A stretch of 64,000 bases of DNA from PALSA-600 sp963842335 (lineage in GTDB: Bacteria > Actinomycetota > Thermoleophilia > Gaiellales > Gaiellaceae), in contig CAWJGF010000006.1 in NCBI GenBank assembly GCA_963842335.1, forward strand, positions 20,174 to 84,173, in the 5' to 3' direction. This document shows positions 1 to 8,158 of the stretch, piece by piece. Each line of letters opens with the position of its first letter. Within the stretch, counting starts at the first letter, position 1. Both the position numbers and the translations under genes were made by a program. The notes below the pieces were generated by a model that was given only the letters and a program-made list of their open reading frames with translations, was not told where the DNA came from and did not search any database.

Positions 1-95
1 TCGGCAGGATCTTCTCCAAGCTCGACCTCCGCGACAGAGCACAAGCGGTCGTGATCGCCTACGAGTCGGGCCTCGTCCGACCCGGAAGCCGTTAA
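1..95 (+). CDS. LuxR/NarL-type response regulator, C-terminal end only
   Basis: The reading frame beginning at base 3 encodes the last 30 residues of a protein and stops at TAA 93-95. The tail reads RIFSKLDLRDRAQAVVIAYE followed by SGLVRPGSR. This is the usual end of the DNA-binding helix-turn-helix of NarL/FixJ-type response regulators in Actinobacteria (recognition helix, then a tail like AYESGLVRPG). The receiver domain and start lie outside the window, so the partner kinase cannot be named. Seen: the tail motif. Inferred: that the missing part is a normal receiver domain. Confidence 0.8.
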   Translation, partial: GRIFSKLDLRDRAQAVVIAYESGLVRPGSR

Positions 96-181
96 CCCGG
101 ACAGCGGCCCTCCGTCGAACGGGCCATCGACGGTGCGAGCGTTCCCGGGCGCACGCTGAGTCGTCGCCTAGGCTTCCGTCG

Positions 182-355
182 ATGGTGGGCATGCGCTTCT
201 TCCTCTCGGACCTCATCACACACACAGCGCAAGCGGCGTACAACGAGCACGCCCGTCGGATCCACGAGCGGCTACCGAACGTCGAGGTGCGCCATGTTGG
301 TGGGAGTTCGGTTCCCGGACTCCTGACCAGCGGTGACGTCGATCTCCAGGTGCGC
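182..355 (+). pseudogene. GrpB-family (UPF0157, nucleotidyltransferase-like) N-terminal fragment
   Basis: The frame from ATG 182 (second ATG at 191) encodes about 58 residues including RHVGGSSVPGLLTSGDVDLQ. This resembles the GrpB/UPF0157 core, where an H-hG-S-SVPG segment is followed by a DhD-type nucleotidyltransferase motif. After about base 355 the frame runs into sequence that reads as an IS110 transposase on the other strand, and the GrpB similarity ends. The remaining roughly two thirds of a normal GrpB protein was not found on either side of the insertion, so this is a broken gene. The family assignment rests on this short segment only. Confidence 0.6.
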
Positions 356-734
356 GTTGCCCCGACCGCGGCAGTGTCGGCTGGTTTGTTGCCAGCGCCG
401 AGCGGGCTGCACGAGTCGCGTCGAGCGGGTCGTCTTTGCCGTGCAGCCGCCGCTCGGCACGGCTCCTGCGGCCGCTCTCGTGCGCGATCTCGCCGCGAGC
501 GGCCAAACTTCGGGCCAAGCCAGCGCCGTAGTGACCTGCGCCTTCGATCGCCCAGAGGCGTGCGCCTGGGGCGTGTCGCTCTGCAAAGCGGATCGCCTCG
601 CCATAGCCGCGAGCGTTCGTTGGCGCCGAGCGCTGAGCGATCAACGCGCCCGTCGGCGCAGCGACAACCGCGAGCACGTGCTGATCGCGATGGGTATCAA
701 CACCGACGACGTAATCCAGTTCGTCTGCAAGCAT
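356..734 (-). mobile_element. IS110-family transposase, N-terminal DEDD-domain fragment
   Basis: Read on the minus strand from ATG 734, the frame encodes about 126 residues starting MLADELDYVVGVDTHRDQH, then LWAIEGAGHYGAGLARSLAA and KDDPLDATRAARSAL. These are the first Asp, the Glu and a later Asp of the IS110 DEDD (RuvC-like) catalytic domain in their usual order. The transposase similarity ends near base 356, after LPRSGQ, where it meets the GrpB fragment. The C-terminal Tnp20/serine domain is absent, so the element cannot be active on its own. Bases 735-1029 upstream hold no gene that I can see. They contain two copies of TGATGAGTCAC (804-814 and 930-940), which may belong to the IS end or to older insertions. 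Confidence 0.75.
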
Positions 735-1029
735 TCCGACCGATCCTCCGTTCGTAGGGTCCGGTACGCCGGTCTGGAGCAGGGAAACCGCGCGGCAGGT
801 CTGTGATGAGTCACGCCCCACGGGGCGGACAAGCTCCTGATCAAGCCAACAGCGGGCGCCAGGCCGGCGTCGCCCGCGCATGCTCGGACGATTCATTCGC
901 AAGGCACACAACCAAGCGGCCCGACCCCTGATGAGTCACAAACAAGCACGAACGACACAGGCTGGCAACGGCCCCTGACGGACCGACCAACCGAGTCTCA
1001 CAGACCCCTGAGGGTCGTAGCCGCCTCGC

Positions 1030-1710
1030 CTATGTTTCCCAAGTCTCGAGACGCGTGCGGATCGCCTGAACGGCGGCTTCCCAGAGCAGGGTTTCGTCTT
1101 CCGCTGACCGCTGATACAGCCCGCCGAACGAGCCGTCGCCGAGAGCCTCCCTCCACGTCTTGGGATTTCCGTCCTCGGGCCAGACGACAGGCGGCTTGCG
1201 ATGCGCAGGCATGGCTACTCCCGGAAGCCGCGTCCACGGGAAGTTCTCCGACCACGACGCGTGGTCGTAGTCGGGGTCGATTGCGGCGGCAATCTCGTCC
1301 GGTCGCCCTTCCCAGAGCTCATGCCAGACAACCACCGTGTCGGGCCGGCGTTCTGTCCACGCCAAACCCGACTCGGTGTTTCCGCCGTGACCGTTGACAA
1401 CGAGGATCCGCGCGAAGCCCTGACCGGCTAGGGAGTCAACGATGTCCGAGAGGAGGGCGACCAGTGTGGACTCCCGGAGCGTGGGACTGCCTGGGTACTC
1501 GGTGAAGCCGTTCACCCCGTATGGCAGCACCGGCAGCACTGGGATCCCGAGCGGTTCGGCAGCCTCGACTGACGCGCGCTCGGCGAGGATGTTGTCGGTC
1601 TCGAGAGAGAGGTACGCATGCTGCTCGGTCGAGCCGACGGGGAGGACGATCCGGTCGTCTCGACGCAGGTAGGCCTCGAGCTGGCCCCAGTTGAGATTGC
1701 GGACTCTCAC
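1030..1710 (-). CDS. Creatininase family protein (metal-dependent amidohydrolase)
   Basis: A protein of about 226 residues of the creatininase/creatinine amidohydrolase family, whose members hydrolyse cyclic or linear amides using two metal ions. Near the N-terminus it has LPVGSTEQHAYLSLETDN, which supplies the family's metal-binding Glu, His and Asp. In the middle it has ILVVNGHGGN, the family's NGHGGN signature. GTG 1710 is chosen because the family usually begins about 15 residues before the GSTEQH motif. The open frame extends to 1803 without family-like sequence. The substrate is unknown; relatives act in creatinine, mycofactocin or flavin pathways, but no mycofactocin genes are present here. 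It is convergent with nothing and lies about 100 bp from the sigma factor gene on the same strand. Confidence 0.85.
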   Translation of the reverse strand: MRVRNLNWGQLEAYLRRDDRIVLPVGSTEQHAYLSLETDNILAERASVEAAEPLGIPVLPVLPYGVNGFTEYPGSPTLRESTLVALLSDIVDSLAGQGFARILVVNGHGGNTESGLAWTERRPDTVVVWHELWEGRPDEIAAAIDPDYDHASWSENFPWTRLPGVAMPAHRKPPVVWPEDGNPKTWREALGDGSFGGLYQRSAEDETLLWEAAVQAIRTRLETWET

Positions 1711-1812
1711 CGTGCGAACGCTAACGCCGAGGCGAACCCTCGGCTGGGCCAGTGTTCGGGAGTGACCCCTGAACGGCGCGCTTCCATTAGGTGTCGAACT
1801 CATCCTTGTCGG

Positions 1813-2781
1813 CTAGATGTGTTCGGGAAGACCGAAGCGGCCGGGCAGCGCGGGGTCGGCGAAGAAGGTGATCTCGTCGACCTTGCTGCCGCTCAAGGTG
1901 AGCACCATCATGCCCCGAGGCTGCGAGCGCAGGTAGTAGCCGAAGGCCGGCTGGCCGTTGGCGCGGGTCGGGCGTAGCTGTAGTGGGGCCCCGCGAACCT
2001 CGGCGCGGTCGTGGAGGAACACGCCGATCGCTTCGTGTCCAATGAGCTCGAGCGGCTGCGGCGGCATGGTCACACGAGCGTCGGAGCTCAACAGAGTTAG
2101 GAGGCGCGCCGTGTCGCCGGCTTCGACGGCGTCGCTGAAGGTGGCGAGAAGGTTCCGTTCGGTCGGCGAGTCGGGAAGCGGCGCCTGCTGGCGTTCGACG
2201 GTGCACGAGTCGAGCGTTGCGCGTGCGCGTTGGAGCGCGGCTTTGACCGACTGCGGCGTCGTTTCGAGGATCGAGGCGGCTTCGTTGGTGTGGAAGCCGA
2301 GCACGTCCCGTAGCACGAGCGCTGCGCGCTGCTTTGCAGGCAGCTGCTGCAGCGCGACGATGAACGAGAGCTGGATCCCTTCGCGCTGCTCGTAGCGTGC
2401 TTCAGGTCCGGGAGCGGGATCCGGAAGCGCGCTGTCCGCGTAAGGCTCGAGCCAGCTGGGCTCGACGGCGCGGCGGGTTCTTGACGGTGTCATGGTCTTC
2501 TCCGTGGCGGGGCGGCGCCCGCGTTCGCGAATTGCGTTGAGACTCCGGTTGGTTGCGATTCGGTAGAGCCAGGAGCGCAGCGACGCCCGCTCCTCGAAGC
2601 CGTTGAGCCCGCGCCAGGCGGCGAGGAGTGTTTCCTGGACGAGATCCTCGGCGTCCTGCACGGAGCCGAGTAGCCGGTAGCAATGCAGCTGAAGCTCGCG
2701 CCGGAACGGCTCGACCAGCGACGCGAACGCGCGCTCGTCGCCTCCCTTGGCCCGCTCGAGATCGACGGTCATCGCATCCAT
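1813..2781 (-). CDS. ECF RNA polymerase sigma factor, SigG-like, with SnoaL-type C-terminal domain
   Basis: A sigma-70 family factor of about 322 residues that directs RNA polymerase to a stress-type promoter set. Region 2 (roughly residues 10-80) contains AFASLVEPFRRELQLHCYRL and DAEDLVQETLLAAWRGL. Region 4 (roughly residues 140-200) contains ALQQLPAKQRAALVLRDVLG and TPQSVKAALQRARATL. The last ~110 residues form a SnoaL/NTF2-like domain, as in mycobacterial SigG and SigJ, where it replaces an anti-sigma partner. No anti-sigma gene is adjacent. The start is ATG 2781 (MDAM) with an alternative at 2772; the open frame runs further upstream, but that part overlaps the divergent promoter region. 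It is divergent from an MFS exporter and shares a palindromic operator with it. Confidence 0.9.
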   Translation of the reverse strand: MDAMTVDLERAKGGDERAFASLVEPFRRELQLHCYRLLGSVQDAEDLVQETLLAAWRGLNGFEERASLRSWLYRIATNRSLNAIRERGRRPATEKTMTPSRTRRAVEPSWLEPYADSALPDPAPGPEARYEQREGIQLSFIVALQQLPAKQRAALVLRDVLGFHTNEAASILETTPQSVKAALQRARATLDSCTVERQQAPLPDSPTERNLLATFSDAVEAGDTARLLTLLSSDARVTMPPQPLELIGHEAIGVFLHDRAEVRGAPLQLRPTRANGQPAFGYYLRSQPRGMMVLTLSGSKVDEITFFADPALPGRFGLPEHI

Positions 2782-2797
2782 GACACCAGGTTTGTCG

Positions 2798-2820
2798 GAA
2801 ACGGACCGGCGGTCCGTTTC
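2798..2820. promoter_or_regulatory. Perfect 10+10 bp palindrome, TetR-type operator candidate
   Basis: The arms GAAACGGACC (2798-2807) and GGTCCGTTTC (2811-2820) are exact inverted complements around a 3-bp centre. The site sits 16 bp upstream of the sigma factor start and about 70-80 bp upstream of the MFS exporter start, in the only gap between these divergent genes. Palindromes of the form ACGGACCG-N-CGGTCCGT are typical TetR/AcrR operators. No TetR gene is present in this part of the window, so the regulator would act in trans. Confidence 0.7.
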
Positions 2821-2902
2821 GCGGCATCGCGGTGTCTTTGACGTCCGCACAACCGCGAATCGGAGATGAGCTGATGCAGAAGCAACGTTGGGTGCCCGCA
2901 AA

Positions 2903-4192
2903 GTGAGCAGCGCGCTCGCACGTGTGTTCGCCGTTTGGCGTACGGGGCTACCGAGGCCTGTCCTCGTTCTTCAGGGCGGGAACGCGGTCAACTACTTCGG
3001 CACCGGACTGATCCTTCCCTTCGAGATCATCTACCTCCACGCGGTCCGCGGCTTCTCGACGGCGACCGCGGGGCTGGTGCTGGCGACGGTCATGGGCACG
3101 GCCGCAGTGGTAACGCTCCCGTCGGGTGCGCTCCTCGATCGTTTCAGTGCGAAACGGATCCTGATCGCGGGCAATGTTGTGAACGCACTCGGCTACGGGG
3201 GCTTGGCGTTTGTCGACCGTCCTTGGCAAGGCTTCGTCTGCTCAGCCGTCGGCGGTGCCGGCTTCGGATTCGTGGGGACCGCCGGCCAAGTCCTGACGTT
3301 GACCCTGGTCCCGGCGGAGCAGCGCGCCGCATCGACCGCGCTCCGACGAGTCGCAGGCAACTTCGGTCTCGGCCTCGGCGCGACGGTTGCGGGCTTCATC
3401 GTCGCGGCCACCCATCATCACCTCCAGGCGTTCCAGGGCCTCTACCTCTTCGACGCAGTCACGTTCGTCGTCTTCGCGTTGGTTGTGCTCGTGTGGATCC
3501 CGGATCCTGGCCTCGCGGATGCTCCGTCGGCGAGTGAGGACCCACGGGGTTTTCGAGCTGTTGCTCGGGATCGGCTTTTGCTCGCCTTGATCGCGGGCAA
3601 CCTCGCGCTTGTGATGATCGGCGGCGCGTTCTTCTCCTTCATCCTCCCGCCGTATGCGGAGGCGCATACACCTGTCGGGCCGGTTGGGATCGGCGTCGTC
3701 GTGTTCATCAACACCTTCTTCATCGTCGTAGCGCAGGTACCGGCGACACGGGTGGTGGCGCGGATGCGCCGCACTCACGCTTTGTTCGCCACCAGCGCCA
3801 TATTCGCAGTCGGTCTGCTCGCGGTCCTGCTCGCAACGCTCACGCACTCGGCGCTCGCCGCTACCACCGTCTTGGCCGGCGTCGCGATCCTGATTGCGAT
3901 CGCTGAGTGTGGCCAGTTCATCGTGCTCGGCCCGCTAGTCGCGGAAATCGCGCCGCCGCATCTGCTCGGCCGCTACATGTCGCTCTACCAGCTCAGCTTC
4001 ACGGTCGGCGTGGCTCTCGGCCCGGCGGTCGGCGGCGTGCTGCTCGGAACGTCGCCCGACACCATCTGGTGGGGCGGCGCCCTGGCGCTGGCACTGACGG
4101 GAGTCGTCTTCCTTCGACTCGGAAACCGGATACCCGACCCCCTCCTGCCGACGAGATCCCCGCCGCTGCGGGCGGCATCAGAGGCGACCTGA
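2903..4192 (+). CDS. MFS-type transporter (drug/efflux-like, about 12 membrane segments)
   Basis: An integral membrane protein of about 429 residues with the hydrophobic pattern of a 12-helix major facilitator. The N-terminal part contains SGALLDRFSAKRILIAGNVV, the loop 2-3 signature (G-x-L-x-D-R-x-x-x-+). A soluble central loop near residues 195-215 (IPDPGLADAPSASEDPRGF) separates the two six-helix halves. Homologues export drugs or metabolites by proton antiport, but the substrate cannot be read from the sequence. GTG 2903 and TTG 2888 are both possible starts. The shared palindrome with the sigma factor gene suggests control by a TetR-type repressor. Bases 4193-4391 downstream hold no gene. 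Confidence 0.85.
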   Translation: MSSALARVFAVWRTGLPRPVLVLQGGNAVNYFGTGLILPFEIIYLHAVRGFSTATAGLVLATVMGTAAVVTLPSGALLDRFSAKRILIAGNVVNALGYGGLAFVDRPWQGFVCSAVGGAGFGFVGTAGQVLTLTLVPAEQRAASTALRRVAGNFGLGLGATVAGFIVAATHHHLQAFQGLYLFDAVTFVVFALVVLVWIPDPGLADAPSASEDPRGFRAVARDRLLLALIAGNLALVMIGGAFFSFILPPYAEAHTPVGPVGIGVVVFINTFFIVVAQVPATRVVARMRRTHALFATSAIFAVGLLAVLLATLTHSALAATTVLAGVAILIAIAECGQFIVLGPLVAEIAPPHLLGRYMSLYQLSFTVGVALGPAVGGVLLGTSPDTIWWGGALALALTGVVFLRLGNRIPDPLLPTRSPPLRAASEAT

Positions 4193-4391
4193 TGCGCCGA
4201 GGGTGGCGGGGGCGGGGATCCTCTGACCCGGGCGCCCGTCGGAGTAACCAGCGCGGCGAAGCCGATGTCAAGGCCGCGATGCGCGCACAGGGCTCGCCCG
4301 ATCGCCAAACGTACTCAGGCGCTGCCAATCAGGCGACAGAGGCGTGGGTTGTGCGACGGTTCCTACCCCCCGAACACGTGACGGCTCGTGT

Positions 4392-5339
4392 CTAGTCGAG
4401 TTCGAGCCGAGCGAGTTGAGGCATCTCGTCGGCTCGTTCGAGTGCGGCGAGTGCGATCGCCAGGTCCTGGATTGCGAGGCCGGTTGAGTCGAACACCGTG
4501 ATCTCGTCGGCGGTGCCTCGGCCGGCTGCCGATCCCGCGAGCACTGCGCCGAGCCGGCCGACGTCTTCCGCGTTCAGAACCCCGGCCTCGACCGCATGGG
4601 CGAGCTCTCCGCCGTGGCTTGCCTGCTCCCAGTCGTCGCAGAACACCCTGCTGCGCTCGAGCTCGGCGGTTGCCATCTCGGCCTTGCCCGGGCCGTCGGC
4701 GCCCATCAGCGAGACGTGTTGGCCGCGCTGCAACGAACCCTCGGGAAAAAGCACCTCGTGGCCCGGGGTGACGGTGACCACGAGATCCGCGGCGAGCGCT
4801 TCCTCGAGCGACCCAGCGACGGCGGAGCCGAGCTCGAGCGCCGCCGCTTCGGCGCGCCCCGCGTCGATGTCCCAGATGCTGACCGACTGACCGCGCGCGA
4901 GGAAGGTTCGTGCGGCGGCCCGGCCGTTCACGCCTGCGCCGATCACAGCCGCGGTGCGTGCGCCTCGGCGGCCGAGCGTCTCGGCTGCGAGCACCGCGGC
5001 CGCTCCGGTGCGCAGCGCTGTCACCGTCCCGGCATCCAGCACGGCGCGCAGTTGGCCGTTCTCCGCATCGGAGAGGAGCACGACGCCGGTGACGGTCGGC
5101 AGGCCCTGCGCGGGGTTGCCGGGGAACGACGTCACCCATTTCAGGAGCGCGTGGCCGCCGCCGAGCGCGGGCATGGCCCGGAAGTCGCCGGCCGGGTAGT
5201 TGGTGACGTAGACCTTCGGCGGCATCGTCCATTCGCCGCGGGCGTGCGCGATGAACGCATCCCGCACGGCGTCGACGGCCCGATCCGGCGACACAGCCTG
5301 CTCGACGTGGCGCGCGGTGAAGACGGGTACGCCGCTCAC
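4392..5339 (-). CDS. Ornithine cyclodeaminase / mu-crystallin family protein
   Basis: A 315-residue member of the OCD/mu-crystallin family of NAD(P)-dependent imine or amino-acid enzymes. The N-terminal region holds MPPKVYVTNYPAGDFRAMPA and the substrate-side lysine in LLKWVTSFPGN. A Rossmann fold follows near residue 120 with AAVIGAGVNGRAAARTFLA, and a later segment reads FDSTGLAIQDLAIA, the conserved DSTG motif. GTG 5339 is chosen because it overlaps the pntB stop as GTGA, so translation is likely coupled; the long open frame upstream lies wholly inside pntB. The reaction is uncertain, since family members include ornithine cyclodeaminase, alanine dehydrogenase and ketimine reductases. Its place at the end of the transhydrogenase operon hints at NADPH use. 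Confidence 0.88.
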   Translation of the reverse strand: MSGVPVFTARHVEQAVSPDRAVDAVRDAFIAHARGEWTMPPKVYVTNYPAGDFRAMPALGGGHALLKWVTSFPGNPAQGLPTVTGVVLLSDAENGQLRAVLDAGTVTALRTGAAAVLAAETLGRRGARTAAVIGAGVNGRAAARTFLARGQSVSIWDIDAGRAEAAALELGSAVAGSLEEALAADLVVTVTPGHEVLFPEGSLQRGQHVSLMGADGPGKAEMATAELERSRVFCDDWEQASHGGELAHAVEAGVLNAEDVGRLGAVLAGSAAGRGTADEITVFDSTGLAIQDLAIALAALERADEMPQLARLELD

Positions 5340-6727
5340 AGCGCCTTCACACCCACGGCGAGCTTGCCGACCGATTCCTTCGCGTCGCCGAACAGCATCA
5401 CCGTCTTCGGATTCAGGAACAGTGGATTCTCGATGCCGGCGAAGCCTGGATTCATCGAGCGCTTCAAGACGACGATCGCCTGCGACTGGTCGACGTTCAG
5501 AATCGGCATGCCGTAGATCGGGCTGCTCGTGTTCGCGCGCGCGTCGGGATTGACCACGTCGTTCGCACCGATCACGAGCGCGACATCCGTGCGAGGGAAC
5601 TCGCCGTTTGCCTCGTCCATCTCCTTCAGCTGCGTGTACGGAACGTTCGCCTCGGCGAGCAGGACGTTCATGTGCCCCGGCATTCGCCCGGCAACGGGAT
5701 GGATCGCGTACGTCACCTCGGTCCCGCGCGCCTCGAGAATGTCCGCCAGCGCTCGGACGTCGTGCTGGGCCTGCGCAACCGCCATGCCGTAGCCGGGAAC
5801 GACGACGACCTTGCTCGCATACGCGAGCATCACGGCGACATCGTCTGCCGTCGTCGATCGCACCGCGCCGCCGTCGCCCGACGCGACCGCGGCAGCCCCT
5901 GCGCTCACCTGCCCGAACGCGCCGAACAGTACGTTCGTGATCGAGCGGTTCATCGCGCGCCCCATCATCAGCGTCAGCAACGTGCCCGACGCGCCGACGA
6001 GCATGCCGCTGACGATCAGCACGTTGTTCTCGAGCTCGAAGCCGGTTGCCGCTGCCGCAAGGCCCGTGAAGGCATTCAGCAGCGAGATCACGACCGGCAT
6101 GTCCGCGCCGCCGATCGGCAACACGAAGAGCACACCGAAGAGGAGCGCACCCGCCACCAGGACATAAAGCAGCCACTGGCGCTCAGTGCCCGCCACGATC
6201 GCGGTACCGATCGCGACCAGCGAGAGGAAGAGCGCCGCGTTCACGACCTTCTGGCCGGGATAGGTGATCGGCCGTCCCTGAATCAGCTCCTGCAGCTTCG
6301 CGAACGCGACCAGCGAGCCTGAAAACGAAATCGACCCGATCAGGGCCGACAGCATGATCGCGATCGAAACGTCGCCGTGGATTCGCCCCAGGGCCGGCGC
6401 GAGCTTGTGGAACTCGGCGAGCGCGACAAGCGCAGCCGCCCCTCCGCCGACGCCGTTGAAGAGCGCCACCATCTGCGGCATCGCAGTCATCTTCACGCGG
6501 CGGGCTCCGATCGCCCCGAACCCGCCGCCGATCAGCGCCGCGACGACCATCTCCCAGTTCAGGTGCACATCGGGCTTCAACAACGTCGCGACGATCGCGA
6601 CCACCATGCCGACCGCTCCGATCTGGTTCCCACGTCGCGCTGTCGCCGGCGATGAGAGGAATCGCAGCGCCAGGATGAAGCACACGATCGTGACGAGATA
6701 GAGCAGATTGATGCCGGCGGCGCTCAT
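5336..6727 (-). CDS. pntB: NAD(P) transhydrogenase subunit beta
   Basis: A 463-residue subunit of the proton-pumping transhydrogenase, which reduces NADP+ with NADH at the cost of the proton gradient. The first ~270 residues are strongly hydrophobic with about nine membrane segments. The last ~190 form the NADP(H)-binding domain III, with VVVVPGYGMAVAQAQHDVR, the motif AEANVPYTQLKEMDE and GANDVVNPDA. These are family hallmarks in the usual order, and the length is normal. It overlaps both neighbours by 4 nt (ATGA upstream, GTGA downstream), giving the order pntA1-pntA2-pntB-OCD on one transcript. Confidence 0.95.
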   Translation of the reverse strand: MSAAGINLLYLVTIVCFILALRFLSSPATARRGNQIGAVGMVVAIVATLLKPDVHLNWEMVVAALIGGGFGAIGARRVKMTAMPQMVALFNGVGGGAAALVALAEFHKLAPALGRIHGDVSIAIMLSALIGSISFSGSLVAFAKLQELIQGRPITYPGQKVVNAALFLSLVAIGTAIVAGTERQWLLYVLVAGALLFGVLFVLPIGGADMPVVISLLNAFTGLAAAATGFELENNVLIVSGMLVGASGTLLTLMMGRAMNRSITNVLFGAFGQVSAGAAAVASGDGGAVRSTTADDVAVMLAYASKVVVVPGYGMAVAQAQHDVRALADILEARGTEVTYAIHPVAGRMPGHMNVLLAEANVPYTQLKEMDEANGEFPRTDVALVIGANDVVNPDARANTSSPIYGMPILNVDQSQAIVVLKRSMNPGFAGIENPLFLNPKTVMLFGDAKESVGKLAVGVKAL

Positions 6728-7038
6728 TCGTCCTTCGGTTTGGGTGGCTCGCGCTTCTTGAACATCTCGAGCATCCGGTCGGTGACGAGGAATCCGCCGA
6801 CGACGTTGGCCGAGGCGAGCACAACCGCAACCAGCCCGATCGCCCGGATCAAGCTGTCCTGGTGGCTCGAGCCGGCGACGATGATCGCGCCCACGATGAC
6901 GATCCCGTGAATCGCGTTCGTACCCGACATCAGCGGCGTGTGCAGCATCGTCGGCACCTTCGAGATCACCTCGAAGCCGAGGAAGATCGCGAGGACGAGC
7001 ACGGTCAGCTCAGTGACAACCGTGACGGTGTGGCTCAC
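6724..7038 (-). CDS. pntAB: NAD(P) transhydrogenase subunit alpha 2 (membrane part)
   Basis: A 104-residue membrane subunit corresponding to the C-terminal membrane part of PntA in bacteria with a three-subunit enzyme such as Rhodospirillum rubrum. It has three or four hydrophobic segments and the conserved block VPTMLHTPLMSGTNAIHGIV. The charged C-terminus (KKREPPKPKDE) is typical. It overlaps pntA1 and pntB by 4 nt each, so the three subunits are translationally coupled and probably made in balance. Confidence 0.95.
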   Translation of the reverse strand: MSHTVTVVTELTVLVLAIFLGFEVISKVPTMLHTPLMSGTNAIHGIVIVGAIIVAGSSHQDSLIRAIGLVAVVLASANVVGGFLVTDRMLEMFKKREPPKPKDE

Positions 7039-8114
7039 GGTGCCTCCTTTCTCCGGGTGACACAGGCGCCGGCGAGGATCTCATCGTCCCAGTCGAACGC
7101 CAGCTCTCCATCGCGGACCAGCAGGCCGACGATCGACGCGATGTTGCGGGACAAGAGCTGGCTTGCGTGAGTCGGCATCGTCGCCGGCAGGTTCACCGCG
7201 CCGACGATCGTGACGCCCCCGTCGACAATTTCCTCGCCCGGCCGCGTCAGTTCACAGTTTCCGCCCGAGTCCGCCGCAAGATCGACGATCACCGAGCCCG
7301 CGCGCATGCCGTGCGCCGCGTCCGCCGTGACGAGTGTCGGCGCAGGACGCCCGGGAATCGCAGCGGTGGTGATGAGCGCGTCGAACTGTGGAATGCGCGC
7401 CTGGAGCTCGGCTTGCTGCGCCGACTGCTGCTCGGGTGTCAGCTCACGCGCATAACCGCCCTCGGTCTCCTCGCCCGTCACCCCGAGGTCGAGGAAGGTC
7501 GCGCCGAGTGATTCGACCTGCTCGCGGACGGCGGGACGGACGTCGAACGCCGAGACGACAGCGCCGAGGCGCCTGGCCGTCGCGATCGCCTGCAGCCCCG
7601 CGACGCCGGCGCCCATCACCAGCACCTTCGCCGGGGGGATCGTGCCCGCGGCAGTCATCAACATCGGCAGGAACCGGGGGAGCCGGTCGGCGGCTATCAA
7701 GGCCGCCTTGTAGCCCGAAACGGTCGCCTGCGACGAGAGGGCATCCATCGGCTGTGCCCTGGTGATCCGTGGAATCGATTCGAGCGCAAACGCATTCACG
7801 CCCGCTGCGACGAGGCGCTCGATCCCCGCCGGGTCGGTCAGAGGTTGCAGAAAGGCGATCAGCGCCTGGTCGCTGCGCAACCGCGTGAGCTCATCGGGCG
7901 AGGGTGCGGCGACCTTGGCGACCACATCGGCACGCCACGGATCGCCCATCTTGGCTCCCGCGTCGCTGTACGCCTGATCGGCAAACGCTGCCGTCACGCC
8001 GGCGCCGGGCTCGACGATCACCTCGATGCCGTCGCCGAGCCGCCCGATCGTCTCGGGAACGAGCGCAACCCGGCGTTCGCCGGGCGCGGTCTCCTTGGGA
8101 ATGCCAACGCGCAC
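7035..8114 (-). CDS. pntAA: NAD(P) transhydrogenase subunit alpha 1 (NAD-binding)
   Basis: A 359-residue soluble NAD(H)-binding subunit (domain I), related to alanine dehydrogenase. It starts MRVGIPKETAPGERRVALVP, the standard N-terminus. The NAD fold near residue 160 has VLVMGAGVAGLQAIATARRL, followed by ggVV-type strand VSAFDVRP. It ends after a segment binding the partner subunits (ASIVGLLVRDGELAFDWDDE). It is the first gene of the pnt-OCD operon. Only 44 bp separate its start from the divergent dedA start, so both promoters must lie within or overlap those genes. Confidence 0.95.
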   Translation of the reverse strand: MRVGIPKETAPGERRVALVPETIGRLGDGIEVIVEPGAGVTAAFADQAYSDAGAKMGDPWRADVVAKVAAPSPDELTRLRSDQALIAFLQPLTDPAGIERLVAAGVNAFALESIPRITRAQPMDALSSQATVSGYKAALIAADRLPRFLPMLMTAAGTIPPAKVLVMGAGVAGLQAIATARRLGAVVSAFDVRPAVREQVESLGATFLDLGVTGEETEGGYARELTPEQQSAQQAELQARIPQFDALITTAAIPGRPAPTLVTADAAHGMRAGSVIVDLAADSGGNCELTRPGEEIVDGGVTIVGAVNLPATMPTHASQLLSRNIASIVGLLVRDGELAFDWDDEILAGACVTRRKEAP

Positions 8115-8158
8115 CGTGCGCGAACCTACCGGAACAGACGGCCCCTACACTGCGCCGC

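Noticed and set aside
5340..6176. A longer ornithine-cyclodeaminase-family protein starting at 6176
   Set aside because: The extra residues are an out-of-frame reading of pntB. The GTGA overlap at 5336-5339 marks the real start.
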